From: Thalassobaculum sp965228445
Lineage (GTDB): Bacteria; Pseudomonadota; Alphaproteobacteria; Thalassobaculales; Thalassobaculaceae
DNA length: 64,000 bases
Direction: 5' to 3'
Assembly: GCA_965228445.1 (NCBI GenBank)
Contig: OZ245813.1
Span: 992,001-1,056,000, forward strand
The translations under genes were made by a program, and so were the position numbers. Position 1 is the first letter of the stretch. Each line of letters begins with the position of its first letter. Shown in pieces: positions 43,168 through 51,839 of this stretch. A model generated the notes under the pieces. It had not been told where the DNA came from. It did no database searches and saw only the letters and a list, made by a program, of their open reading frames with translations.

Positions 43168-44450
43168 GCCGCGGGCTCGATCCGGTCGCGCCCGAAATAC
43201 GGCCGCAGCACGTCCGGAATCATCACCGTGCCGTCCTGCTCCTGATAGGTCTCCAGCACGGCGATCATGGTGCGGCCGATGGCGAGACCGGAACCGTTCA
43301 GGGTGTGGACGAAATCGGTCTTCTTCTCGCCCTTCGCCTTGAAGCGGCCCTTCATCCGGCGCGCCTGGAACGGGCCGCAGGTCGAGCAGGAGGAGATCTC
43401 GCGGTACTGCCCCTTGCCCTCGTCCTGCCCCGGCAGCCAGACCTCAAGGTCGTAGGTACGGCGGGCGGTGAAGCCCATGTCGCCGGTGGACAGCTTCATG
43501 ACCCGATAGGCGAGACCGAGCTTCTGCAGGATGGTCTCGGCGCAGTTGGTCATGCGCTCCAGCTCCTCGTCCGACTTGTCCGGATGCACCACGGAGACGA
43601 GCTCGACCTTGGTGAACTGGTGCTGGCGGATCATGCCGCGGGTGTCGCGGCCCGCCGCGCCGGCCTCCGAGCGAAAGCACGGCGTGTAGGCGGTGAAGCG
43701 CAGCGGAAGCTCCTCCTCCTCCACGATGCTGTCGGCGACCAGGTTGGTCAGCGGCACCTCGGCGGTCGGGATCAGCCAGCGGCCGTCGGTGGTCTGGAAC
43801 AGGTCCTCGGCGAACTTCGGGAGCTGTCCGGTGCCGTACACCGCCGCGTCGCGCACCATGTAGGGCGGGATCACCTCGGTATAGCCGAACTCGCCGGTAT
43901 GGACGTCGAGCATGAAGGCGGCCAGCGCCCGCTCGAGCCGGGCGAGGTCGCTCTTCAGCACCACGAATCGGGAGCCGGCCAGCTTGGCGCCCAGTTCGAA
44001 ATCCATCATGCCGAAGCCCTCGCCCAGGGCGACATGGTCCTTGGGCTGGAAATTGAAGCTGCGCGGCTCGCCGACCGTGCGGACCAGGGCGTTGGCGCTC
44101 TCGTCCGGTCCGTCCGGCACGTCGTCGGCCGGAATGTTCGGCAGGGTCGCCAGCAGCGTCTCCACCTCGGCGGCGAGCGCGCGCTCGGCCTCCTCAAGCT
44201 CGGCCATACGATCCTTCAGGGCGGCCACCTCGGCCATCAGCGCGTCGGCGTCTTCGCCGCTGCGCTTGGCGATGCCGATCTGCTTGGACGCCTCGTTTCG
44301 GCGCTGCTGGGCGGACTGCAGCTCGGTGGTCACGGATCGCCATTCCGCGTCCTTGGCCAGAATGGCTTCGGAGGACGGCGCCACGCCCCGTCGGGCTAGT
44401 CCTTTGTCGAAGGCGGCGGCGTCGTCGCGGATGCTGCGAATGTCGTGCAT
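43164..44450 (-). CDS. serS: seryl-tRNA synthetase
   Basis: 428-residue class II synthetase. The N-terminal helical arm (coiled coil, about 30-110) is followed by motif 2 (PCFRSEAGAAGRDTRGMIRQ) and motif 3 (NGSGLAIGRTMIAVLE). All segments are present in the usual order. It overlaps surE by 4 bp and follows tatC by 75 bp. Confidence 0.97.
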   Translation of the reverse strand: MHDIRSIRDDAAAFDKGLARRGVAPSSEAILAKDAEWRSVTTELQSAQQRRNEASKQIGIAKRSGEDADALMAEVAALKDRMAELEEAERALAAEVETLLATLPNIPADDVPDGPDESANALVRTVGEPRSFNFQPKDHVALGEGFGMMDFELGAKLAGSRFVVLKSDLARLERALAAFMLDVHTGEFGYTEVIPPYMVRDAAVYGTGQLPKFAEDLFQTTDGRWLIPTAEVPLTNLVADSIVEEEELPLRFTAYTPCFRSEAGAAGRDTRGMIRQHQFTKVELVSVVHPDKSDEELERMTNCAETILQKLGLAYRVMKLSTGDMGFTARRTYDLEVWLPGQDEGKGQYREISSCSTCGPFQARRMKGRFKAKGEKKTDFVHTLNGSGLAIGRTMIAVLETYQEQDGTVMIPDVLRPYFGRDRIEPAA

Positions 44451-44525
44451 GACCGGCTCTGCGGGCTGATTGCGGGTCCGCCGGTTATATCGACGGTGTC
44501 CGAACCGGTCCAGAGAGCCTTGCGG

Positions 44526-45350
44526 TCAGGGCGTGGACCCGTCGGTGTCGCTGTCGGCGGCCTGCGCCTCTTCCTCGCGCTTCTTCTCGATGAACTGAGC
44601 GACGAAGATCGAGATCTCGTAAAGCAGGATGATCGGCACGGCGAGCAGCACCTGACTGATCACGTCGGGCGGCGTCAGGATCGCGGCGGCGACGAAGGCC
44701 ACCACGATGGCGTATTTCCGCTTATCGCGCAGGCCCTGGGCGCTGACGATGCCGACCTTGGCCAGCAGGATGAGCAGCACCGGCAGCTCGAAAGCCACGC
44801 CGAAGGCGAAGATCAGGCGCATGACCAGCGACAGGTACTGGTCGACCTTCGGCTCCAGGGTCATGGCCAGGTTGCCGTCGACGCCTGAGGTCTCGAAGCT
44901 GGCGAAGAACTGCCAGGCCAGCGGAATGACGATGTAATAGACCATCGCCGCGCCGAGCATGAACAGCACCGGCGTCGCCACCAGGAACGGCAGGAACGCG
45001 CGACGCTCGTGCTTGTACAGACCCGGCGCGATGAACAGCCAGATCTGCATCGACACCAGCGGGAAGGACACGCAGGCGGCGAAGAAGAAGCCGACCTTGA
45101 TGTAGGTGAAGAACGCCTCGTGCAGGGCGGTGTAGATCAGCCGCCGGTTCTCCTGGCCGGCCCACATCTCGTGCAGCGGCTCGACCAGGAAGCGGAAGAT
45201 CGGCTCGGCGAGATAGTAGCCGAGGAAGAAGCACACGACGAAGGCGGCGACCGCATAGATCAGCCGGCTTCGCAGTTCGACCAGGTGATCGAGCAGCGGC
45301 ATCTTGCCGCCCTCGAGATCGGCATCGGGGTCGTTCTTGCTGTCGGCCAT
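44526..45350 (-). CDS. tatC: Sec-independent protein translocase TatC
   Basis: 274-residue six-helix inner-membrane receptor of the twin-arginine pathway. The N-terminal MPLLDHLVELRSRLIYA is the canonical TatC start, and FEL (in AFGVAFELPVLLILL) and YALPYL-like helices follow. The start at 45350 lies 5 bp after the tatB stop. The C-terminus carries a short Glu-rich tail. Confidence 0.96.
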   Translation of the reverse strand: MADSKNDPDADLEGGKMPLLDHLVELRSRLIYAVAAFVVCFFLGYYLAEPIFRFLVEPLHEMWAGQENRRLIYTALHEAFFTYIKVGFFFAACVSFPLVSMQIWLFIAPGLYKHERRAFLPFLVATPVLFMLGAAMVYYIVIPLAWQFFASFETSGVDGNLAMTLEPKVDQYLSLVMRLIFAFGVAFELPVLLILLAKVGIVSAQGLRDKRKYAIVVAFVAAAILTPPDVISQVLLAVPIILLYEISIFVAQFIEKKREEEAQAADSDTDGSTP

Positions 45351-45355
45351 GGAGG

Positions 45356-45907
45356 TCAGCTCTGTCCGGAGGCGGCGCTGTCGGCCGTCGGCCGAGTGGT
45401 CTTGGGGTCGTCAGCCGGAGTGGCCGGGGTCGGTGCGGGCGCGGCCTCCGTCTTCGGCGGCGCGGAGGTCACCGACTTGGCGGCATAGTCGTCCGCCGTC
45501 TCGACGGCCGGCGCCGGTTTCGGCGCCGCCGGGGTCGAGGCCGACATCCCGTTCTTGGTCCCGGTGTCCAGCGCCTTCAGATCGGACTCGATCTCCTCGG
45601 CATCGGCGTTGGCCGATTTGCGCGCCTCTTCGACGCTACTGCGCACCGAGCCGTCGGGATCGAACTGCTTCTCCAGGCTCTTGCCGATCCCGTCCTTGGA
45701 GATCGACTGAACCTCGCGGCGCACGTCCTCCAGCTCCGCCTCGCGGGCCACCTCTTCCAGGCTGTTCTGGAACTCCCGCGCCATGGAGCGCGCCTTGCGC
45801 ACCCATTGGCTGATGGAGCGGACCACGCGCGGCAGATCCTTGGGACCCACCACGATCACGGTAATGATGGCGATCAGGATGAATTCCTGCCATCCAAGGT
45901 CGAACAT
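45356..45907 (-). CDS. tatB: Sec-independent protein translocase TatB
   Basis: 183-residue protein with MFDLGWQEFILIAIITVIVV (short membrane helix) then the conserved GPKDLPRVVRSISQWVRKAR amphipathic helix. A coiled segment and a Pro/Ala/Thr-rich tail follow. It is the twin-arginine receptor partner of TatC and is 5 bp from tatC. Confidence 0.95.
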   Translation of the reverse strand: MFDLGWQEFILIAIITVIVVGPKDLPRVVRSISQWVRKARSMAREFQNSLEEVAREAELEDVRREVQSISKDGIGKSLEKQFDPDGSVRSSVEEARKSANADAEEIESDLKALDTGTKNGMSASTPAAPKPAPAVETADDYAAKSVTSAPPKTEAAPAPTPATPADDPKTTRPTADSAASGQS

Positions 45908-45972
45908 GGCGGCCCTCGCTGCGCCCGCTTACGCCCGGAATCGCGCCCGGAGGGCGCGACCGCGAACGGGGA

Positions 45973-46206
45973 TCAGCTCTTGACGGTCTGATTGGTCTTG
46001 TTGACGTCCTGCTGCTCGCCGCTCTCGTCGGCGACGGACTTGTTGGCCTGCGCGGCCTCGTCGTCCTCGGACTTCATGCCCTGTTTGAAGTTCTTCAGGC
46101 CCTTGCCGAAGTCCCCCATCAGGCTGGAGATCTTACCTTTACCGCCGAACAGCAGGAGCACGACGGCCAGAACGACGAGCCAGTGCCAGATGCTGAAGCT
46201 ACCCAT
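45973..46206 (-). CDS. tatA: Sec-independent protein translocase TatA
   Basis: 77-residue pore-forming Tat subunit. MGSFSIWHWLVVLAVVLLLF forms the membrane helix, followed by FGxGK-like FGGKGKISSLMGDFGKGLKN and a charged tail. It is 65 bp upstream of tatB and completes a tatABC set. Confidence 0.96.
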   Translation of the reverse strand: MGSFSIWHWLVVLAVVLLLFGGKGKISSLMGDFGKGLKNFKQGMKSEDDEAAQANKSVADESGEQQDVNKTNQTVKS

Positions 46207-46353
46207 GAAACGCTCCCAAAATTCGAGTCGGGGATGATTCTCTGACCGTACCGGGCGATTGCGGCCAGATCATGCCCATTAATTCGGGGCGGACCATACA
46301 CGACCAACCCCGCGGGCGGCAACGCACTCCGGCCCACTCATTTATCTGGGGGC

Positions 46354-47475
46354 TCAGCCCGGAAAGACAAAGGTTTGCGCCGGATCCACCGAGACGCGCA
46401 CCCGGGTCCCCGGTCGCGGCAAAAAGACGCCCGGCACCCGGGCATGCAGATGCAGCGTCTCGCCGACCCGTGCCCCCTCGCCGCGCATGGTCAGATGCAC
46501 AAGGCTCGTGCGCCCCAGAAGCCGCGCCTGCTCGACCTCGCCGCATGGTTCGCGCGTGAACCCTTCCGTCAGCGGATCGATGCGGACGCCTTCGGGACGG
46601 ATCACCACCGAAACCGGTGCTCCGTCCGTGAGCCCGACGGCAGCGACGGGGCCCGCCAAGGTGTCCACGGAATTCCCGTGGACTTGGCCCTCCACTAGGT
46701 TCACCTCGCCGAAAAACGCAGCGACGAAGGCGTCGGCCGGGGCGCAGTAGAGGTCGGCCGGGCTGCCCTGCTGGACGATCCGGCCGCCGCGCATCACCGC
46801 GATCCGGTCGGCCATGAACATCGCCTCCTCGGAATCGTGGGTGACCATCAGGCAGGCCGACCCGCTGGACTTCAGGATGTGCAGGACCTCGTCGCGGACC
46901 CGGTCGCGCAGCCGGGCGTCCAGGCCGGAATACGGTTCGTCCAGCAGCACGACCCGCGGCTTGGGGGCCAGGGCGCGGGCCAGCGCCACCCGCTGCTGCT
47001 GACCGCCGGACAGCTCGTGGGGGAACGCCTTGGCCAGATCGGCCAGCCCGACCATGTCCAGCACCTCGATGGCGCGCGCGATCCGGTCGCCGGACGGCCA
47101 GCCGGTCAGCCCGAAGGTCACGTTGCCCATGACGTCGAGATGCGGGAACAGGGCATAGTCCTGGAACACGAGGCCGACGCCGCGCTTCTCCGGCGGCAGG
47201 TTGGTGCCGGCGCCGGCGACCCGCTGGCCGTCGAGCGCGACCTCGCCCTCCTGGATGTCCTCCAGGCCGGCTGCAAGGCGCAGGATCGTGGTCTTGCCGC
47301 AGCCCGACGGTCCGAGCAGGCAGACGACCTCGCCCGGCGCCACGGCCACATCCACCCCGTCGACCGCCTGAATGCCGCCATAGGCGTGACGGATGCCGGT
47401 CATGTCGAGGGCCGCGGGGACCCGGGTCGGCGCATCGGCGTCCGGCAGGTCTGGCTGAAAGTCAGTCGCTGTCAT
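46354..47475 (-). CDS. ABC transporter ATP-binding protein, FbpC/PotA-like, orphan
   Basis: 373-residue importer ATPase. Walker A LLGPSGCGKTTILRLAAG, Q-loop VGLVFQDYALFPH, signature HELSGGQQQRVALARALAP, Walker B PRVVLLDEP and the H-loop (VTHDSEEAMFMADRI) are intact. The C-terminal 110 residues form a TOBE-like regulatory domain as in ferric iron (FbpC) or sulfate ATPases. No permease or binding protein gene is nearby, so its partners must be elsewhere. It sits between scpB (48 bp) and tatA (147 bp), an unusual insertion in an otherwise conserved order. Confidence 0.88.
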   Translation of the reverse strand: MTATDFQPDLPDADAPTRVPAALDMTGIRHAYGGIQAVDGVDVAVAPGEVVCLLGPSGCGKTTILRLAAGLEDIQEGEVALDGQRVAGAGTNLPPEKRGVGLVFQDYALFPHLDVMGNVTFGLTGWPSGDRIARAIEVLDMVGLADLAKAFPHELSGGQQQRVALARALAPKPRVVLLDEPYSGLDARLRDRVRDEVLHILKSSGSACLMVTHDSEEAMFMADRIAVMRGGRIVQQGSPADLYCAPADAFVAAFFGEVNLVEGQVHGNSVDTLAGPVAAVGLTDGAPVSVVIRPEGVRIDPLTEGFTREPCGEVEQARLLGRTSLVHLTMRGEGARVGETLHLHARVPGVFLPRPGTRVRVSVDPAQTFVFPG

Positions 47476-47523
47476 GGTCTGTCAGATACATATCGGTCCA
47501 CTGGAGGACAAGGCGCGCCCCGC

Positions 47524-48231
47524 TCAGGGCTTGTCGCCCTCGTCCGGATCGTTGGTGTCGGGCAGGAAGTCGAGCTGGATGTCCTCGTCCTCCTCCTCGT
47601 CGTCCTCGAGATCCTCCTGCTGCATGGCGATGCTGGTGGCCCCGGACCGTCGGTCCAGCAGGCCGGCGGCCCGGAGTTCCTCGATGCCCGGCAGTTCCTT
47701 CACCGAATCCAGTCCGAAATGGTCGAGGAAACCGGTGGTCGTGCCCCATTGCAGCGGGCGGCCCGGAGTCTCGCGACGGCCCCGCGGGGCGATCCAGCCA
47801 GCCTCCAGCAGCGTGTCGATGGTGCCTTTGGACAGGGCGACGCCGCGGATCTCCTCGATCTCGGCCCGCGTCGTCGGCTGGTGGTAGGCGATGATGGCTA
47901 GGGTCTCGATCGCCGCGCGCGACAGCTTGCGCCGCTGGGCCCGTTCGTGGCGCAGCATCGGTCCGAGGTCGACCGCCGTTCGGAACGCCCAGCGGCTGCC
48001 CGATTTGTTCAGAACGACGCCGCGGTCGGCGTAGTGCTCGGCCAGGTCGGCGAGCAACTGCCGGACGTTGATCTCCTCCGGCACGCGGCGGCGCAGCTCG
48101 CTCTCGTCGATCGGATCGGCGCTGGCGAACAGCAGCGCCTCCACGAACCGAAGCCAGCGGTTCCGTTCCGCCGGATCGACCAGCAGGTCGGGCAGTTCCG
48201 CCTCGTCGTCGGGTTCCACGGCCTTGCTCAT
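47524..48231 (-). CDS. scpB: segregation and condensation protein B
   Basis: 235-residue kleisin-interacting subunit of the SMC condensin complex. Recognised by the winged-helix segments LRFVEALLFASADPIDESEL and LSRAAIETLAIIAYHQPTTRAEIEEIRG, and TTTGFLDHFGLDSVKELP. It ends in a very acidic tail (EDLEDDEEEDEDIQLDFLPD). ATG 48231 overlaps the scpA stop by 4 bp; a longer upstream frame is less likely. Confidence 0.95.
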   Translation of the reverse strand: MSKAVEPDDEAELPDLLVDPAERNRWLRFVEALLFASADPIDESELRRRVPEEINVRQLLADLAEHYADRGVVLNKSGSRWAFRTAVDLGPMLRHERAQRRKLSRAAIETLAIIAYHQPTTRAEIEEIRGVALSKGTIDTLLEAGWIAPRGRRETPGRPLQWGTTTGFLDHFGLDSVKELPGIEELRAAGLLDRRSGATSIAMQQEDLEDDEEEDEDIQLDFLPDTNDPDEGDKP

Positions 48232-49034
48232 CCGGCGGTATCCTCCCGCGATCCGGACCGCAGCCAGATCGGCCCGAACGTCTCGTCTTGCCGCAGTTCC
48301 GCCGCGCCGTCCTTCGCCAGCTGCAGCCCGGCGACCAGATGCGAGGCCAGGGCCGAGCGGATCAGCAGGGAGCCGCGCAGCCCGTCGGGCAGAAAGGTGA
48401 ACAGCATACGCCATTTCGGCACCCGGCCGACAAAGGCCGCCAGCCGCTCGACCGCGTCCTCCACGGCATAGAGGTCGGTGGCGGCGATGCGCAGGGTCTG
48501 ATGCTGCTTGCGGGCGTGCTGGTCGCCGTAGCCGCGCAGCAGATCGTACAGGGTGACGTCGTAGACCGAGCGGAACCGGGCGGCGATGTTCTCCGGCGCG
48601 CCGCGGGCGAAGACGTCGACGCCGAGCTGCGCGCGCCCCATGAGCTTGCGCCCGGCATCCTGCATCGCCTCGAGCCGCTGAAGCTGGAACCGCAGGGCCT
48701 CCGCCAGGGCGGCCGGGTCCATCTCCTCCTCGTCGCTCTCGTCCGGCGGCAGCAGCAGACGGGACTTCAGGTAAGCCAGCCAGGCGGCCATCACCAGATA
48801 GTCGGCGGCGAGTTCCAGGTTCAGGCTCTGCGCCTGCTGGACGAACTGAAGATACTGTTCGGCGAGCGCCAGGATCGAGATCTGGTGCAGGTCGACCTTC
48901 TGGTCGCGCGCCAGGGTCAGCAGTACGTCGATCGGGCCTTCGAAACCGTCGAGGTTGAGGAACAGCGACAGCTGCACCGGCTCGGGCCGGCGATAGTCAG
49001 GCTGCGTGCTCTCGAACGGTTCGCTCGTCACCAA
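48228..49034 (-). CDS. scpA: segregation and condensation protein A
   Basis: 268-residue kleisin of the SMC-ScpAB condensin. It contains FLNLDGFEGPIDVLLTLARDQKVDL (N-terminal ScpA signature, about 26-50), DYLVMAAWLAYLKSRLLLP, and a C-terminal winged-helix region. It overlaps scpB by 4 bp and follows the M50 protease gene by 30 bp. It is required for chromosome organisation and segregation. Confidence 0.95.
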   Translation of the reverse strand: MVTSEPFESTQPDYRRPEPVQLSLFLNLDGFEGPIDVLLTLARDQKVDLHQISILALAEQYLQFVQQAQSLNLELAADYLVMAAWLAYLKSRLLLPPDESDEEEMDPAALAEALRFQLQRLEAMQDAGRKLMGRAQLGVDVFARGAPENIAARFRSVYDVTLYDLLRGYGDQHARKQHQTLRIAATDLYAVEDAVERLAAFVGRVPKWRMLFTFLPDGLRGSLLIRSALASHLVAGLQLAKDGAAELRQDETFGPIWLRSGSREDTAG

Positions 49035-49064
49035 TGGGACGCGTCCCCTCCTCCGGATCCGGTC

Positions 49065-49760
49065 TCAGTGACCGGTCAATGTCGCGATAACCGACATCAG
49101 GAAATCCACCGGCACCCAGATCAGCAGGCCGGCGACGTCGAAACTATAGCCCAGTTCCTGGGCGAAATACGGCAGCAGGAACAGCACGCCGATGACGATG
49201 AACAGCCCGGCCCGCTCCAGCCGGGCGACCTTCCAGGCGGCCCAGTCCGGCAGGATCGACACCAGGATGCGGCCGCCGTCCAGCGGCGGGATGGGCAGCA
49301 TGTTGAACACCGCCAGGATCAGGTTCAGCAGCACCAGGCGCTGCAGCATCTCGGCCGCCCACTGGGTCGCGCTGTCCGGCAGCACCGGTACCAGGTGGAA
49401 GGCAAGCGCGCCGAGGATCGCAAGCACGATGTTCGAGGCCGGCCCGGCCAGGGCCACCAGGGCCATATCCCGACGCGGATTGCGCAGGCGCGAGAAGTTG
49501 ACCGGCACCGGCTTGGCATAGCCGAACAGGAACGGCGCGCTCATCAGCAGCAGGGCCAGCGGAATCAGCACGGTGCCGACCAGATCGACATGGGCGAACG
49601 GGTTCAGCGTCACCCGGCCCATCAGCCGCGCCGTCGGATCGCCGAGCTTCGCCGCGGCCCAACCGTGGGCCGCCTCGTGCAGGGTGATGGCCAGCAGCAC
49701 CGGCAGCGCCCAGATGGAGGCATTCAGCAGGAACCCGTTGATGTCGAGGCCGGACATCAT
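49065..49760 (-). CDS. M50 family site-2-type membrane metalloprotease
   Basis: 231-residue intramembrane protease. The zinc-binding HEAAH motif is at about 28-32 in LLAITLHEAAHGWAAAKLGD, and the third ligand Asp is in NMLPIPPLDGGRI (about 161). Six hydrophobic segments are present. There are no PDZ domains, so this is the short rhomboid-free M50 group, not RseP. It overlaps nagZ by 4 bp. Its substrates are unknown. Confidence 0.9.
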   Translation of the reverse strand: MMSGLDINGFLLNASIWALPVLLAITLHEAAHGWAAAKLGDPTARLMGRVTLNPFAHVDLVGTVLIPLALLLMSAPFLFGYAKPVPVNFSRLRNPRRDMALVALAGPASNIVLAILGALAFHLVPVLPDSATQWAAEMLQRLVLLNLILAVFNMLPIPPLDGGRILVSILPDWAAWKVARLERAGLFIVIGVLFLLPYFAQELGYSFDVAGLLIWVPVDFLMSVIATLTGH

Positions 49761-50806
49761 CCCCGCAGGTCCTTCAGCAGCGCATCGAGCCGCCGCTCGG
49801 CCTTCTCGGCATCTAGGGAGTTCCGGCCCCGGGCCACCGCCGCCCGCTTGGCATCGGCCCTGGCCGCCCGACGCGCCCCGTCACCGTCAAGCCTGCCGAC
49901 CGCGTCGGCAACCGCGCGCATCTCGTCCATCTCGCCGTTGCAGTGCAGGAGGACGTCGCAGCCGGCCTCGATCGACCGGCGCGAGCGTTCGCCGATCGGA
50001 CCGCCGCCCCTGGTTTCCGACAGCGCCCCCATGGAGATGTCATCGGTGAACAGAAGCCCGTCGAAGCCGATCTCGCCGCGGATCACGTCCTGGATCACCT
50101 TGGGCGACAGCGTGGACGGACAGTCGGCATCGAGCGCGGTGTAGAGCAGATGACCGGTCATGCCGTAGGGCACGCTGTCGGCGAAATGCCGAAACGGTAC
50201 GTAGTCCACCGCCCTGAGGTCGTCGGCCGTCGCCTCGATCAGCGGCAGATCGAGGTGACTGTCGACCACCGATCGGCCGTGACCCGGCATGTGCTTTATC
50301 ACGCCGACCACGCCGGCCCGCTCGATCCCGGCCACCATCGCGTCGCCCAGCCGGATCACGGTCTGCGGGTCGTCGCCGAGCGCCCGGTCGCCGATGACCT
50401 GTTTGTCGGAACCTGGCTGGCGCACGTCCAGCATCGGCACGCAGTCAACGTCGATGCCGATCTCAAACAGGTCGGCCGCCATCAGTTCCGCCGACACGGC
50501 GAAGGCTTCCAGCGCCTGCTCCGGCCGGGTGGCGAAGGCGTCGGTGAACACGCCCGGTGCCAGATACTCGCGCCAATGCGGCGGACGCATCCGGCGGACC
50601 CGGCCGCCCTCCTGGTCGATCAGCACCGGCGCGTGGGCATGGCTCACGCAGCCGCGCAGATCGTCCACCAGGGCGCGGACCTGCTCGCGGTCCTCGATGT
50701 TGCGGGCGAAGAGGATGAAGCCGTACGGATCGACCTCGCGGAAGAACGCCCGCTCCTCCGCGCTCAGCGCCGTGCCGGCACAGCCGAAAACGATCGCCCG
50801 CGTCAT
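49757..50806 (-). CDS. nagZ: beta-N-acetylhexosaminidase
   Basis: 349-residue family 3 glycoside hydrolase that removes GlcNAc in cytoplasmic peptidoglycan recycling. The NagZ signature KHMPGHGRSVVDSHLDLP (usually KHFPGHG) and the nucleophile region LLFTDDISMGAL are visible, with the N-terminal FGCAGTALSAEERAFF. It lies 1 bp after the SPOR gene and overlaps the M50 gene by 4 bp. Confidence 0.94.
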   Translation of the reverse strand: MTRAIVFGCAGTALSAEERAFFREVDPYGFILFARNIEDREQVRALVDDLRGCVSHAHAPVLIDQEGGRVRRMRPPHWREYLAPGVFTDAFATRPEQALEAFAVSAELMAADLFEIGIDVDCVPMLDVRQPGSDKQVIGDRALGDDPQTVIRLGDAMVAGIERAGVVGVIKHMPGHGRSVVDSHLDLPLIEATADDLRAVDYVPFRHFADSVPYGMTGHLLYTALDADCPSTLSPKVIQDVIRGEIGFDGLLFTDDISMGALSETRGGGPIGERSRRSIEAGCDVLLHCNGEMDEMRAVADAVGRLDGDGARRAARADAKRAAVARGRNSLDAEKAERRLDALLKDLRG

Positions 50807-50807
50807 T

Positions 50808-51839
50808 CTACGGGCGGACCAGCAGACAGGCCTGATTCTGGGCCTTCAGGGCAGCGCAGGCTTTCTCCGCGGCATCCTCGGTCAGCATGCCGCCCTGGAT
50901 CCGGTGGAACACGCCCTTGCCGGCGCCGAGATCGACCTGTTGGATACGCAGGCTGAGCCCGCCCAGCACGGTCGGATAGCGCTTGGTCAACCGGTTCCAT
51001 TCACCCCGCGCGGCCGCCTCGTCACGGAACGCGCCGAGCTGCACCCGGAACCTGCCGTCGCTGGCGGCGGGCTTCGGCGCCGGTTCGGGCTTCGCCGCCG
51101 GAGCCGGAGCCGGTTCGGGTGCCGGCTTCGGCTCGGGAGCCGGCGGCGGCACGGCGGCCGCCACCTGGGTCTCGGCGGCCGAAGGCTCCGGCGCCTTGGC
51201 CGGCGGAATGTCGCTCGCCTGAGGCTGCTGGGCCACCTGGGCGCTCGGTTGGGGCGCAGGCTCGGGAGCCGGGACCGACTGGCTGGTCACCGGCGCCGGG
51301 GTCTGACCGGAGCCGTCCTGTGCGGTCGTCGGTGCAGCCTGGGGCGTGCGGGCCGGGATCGGCACGGTCGTGGAGGCGTCACTGTCCTGAGCACCGCTGT
51401 CCTGAGCACGGCTGTCGGGGGCACCGCTCTCCTGGGCGGGCGGGCTCTCCGAGGCGGCGGGTGCGGGCGGCGGTGCCGGCGGTTCGGCCGGCTTCTCGGG
51501 CGGCGGCAGCAGGCGCTCGACCGAGGAATCCTCGCCCTGCCCCGGGCGCAGCGCGCCGTAGACCGGCTTGTCCTGATTCGGAACATCGAGCCCGCCGGGC
51601 TGCTCCGGGCGCACCTTAATCGGCGACGGGTCGGCCTGGATCAGCGGCGCGGTGGCTTCGCTGCCCGCATGCAGGCCGCGGTCATAGGCGTACCAGACCA
51701 CGCCGGCGAAGGCCGCCAGCGCGAAGGTCGCCAGGAACGCGCCGACCGCCCGCGAGCGCCGGGGCGGGTCGCGCAATTCCGGCGGGGGACCCGGACGGTC
51801 GTAACCGTCGGCGTGAAGGCCGTCGCCATCCTGGCTCAT
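50808..51839 (-). CDS. SPOR domain inner-membrane protein
   Basis: 343-residue protein. A cytoplasmic N-terminus, then a membrane helix at about 31-52 (GAFLATFALAAFAGVVWYAY), a long Pro/Ala/Glu/Ser linker with tandem repeats, and a C-terminal SPOR domain (RFRVQLGAFRDEAAARGEWN, IQGGMLTEDAAEKACAALK) that binds denuded peptidoglycan at the septum. Position between argS and nagZ is conserved in alphaproteobacteria. It overlaps argS by 4 bp. Confidence 0.9.
   Translation of the reverse strand: MSQDGDGLHADGYDRPGPPPELRDPPRRSRAVGAFLATFALAAFAGVVWYAYDRGLHAGSEATAPLIQADPSPIKVRPEQPGGLDVPNQDKPVYGALRPGQGEDSSVERLLPPPEKPAEPPAPPPAPAASESPPAQESGAPDSRAQDSGAQDSDASTTVPIPARTPQAAPTTAQDGSGQTPAPVTSQSVPAPEPAPQPSAQVAQQPQASDIPPAKAPEPSAAETQVAAAVPPPAPEPKPAPEPAPAPAAKPEPAPKPAASDGRFRVQLGAFRDEAAARGEWNRLTKRYPTVLGGLSLRIQQVDLGAGKGVFHRIQGGMLTEDAAEKACAALKAQNQACLLVRP
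51382..51411. repeat. short in-frame tandem repeat in the SPOR gene linker
   Basis: Two 15-bp units, CTGTCCTGAGCACCG and CTGTCCTGAGCACGG, with a third partial unit, lie in the linker and encode an AQDSG-type repeat. Such repeats can expand or contract without a frameshift. Confidence 0.6.
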
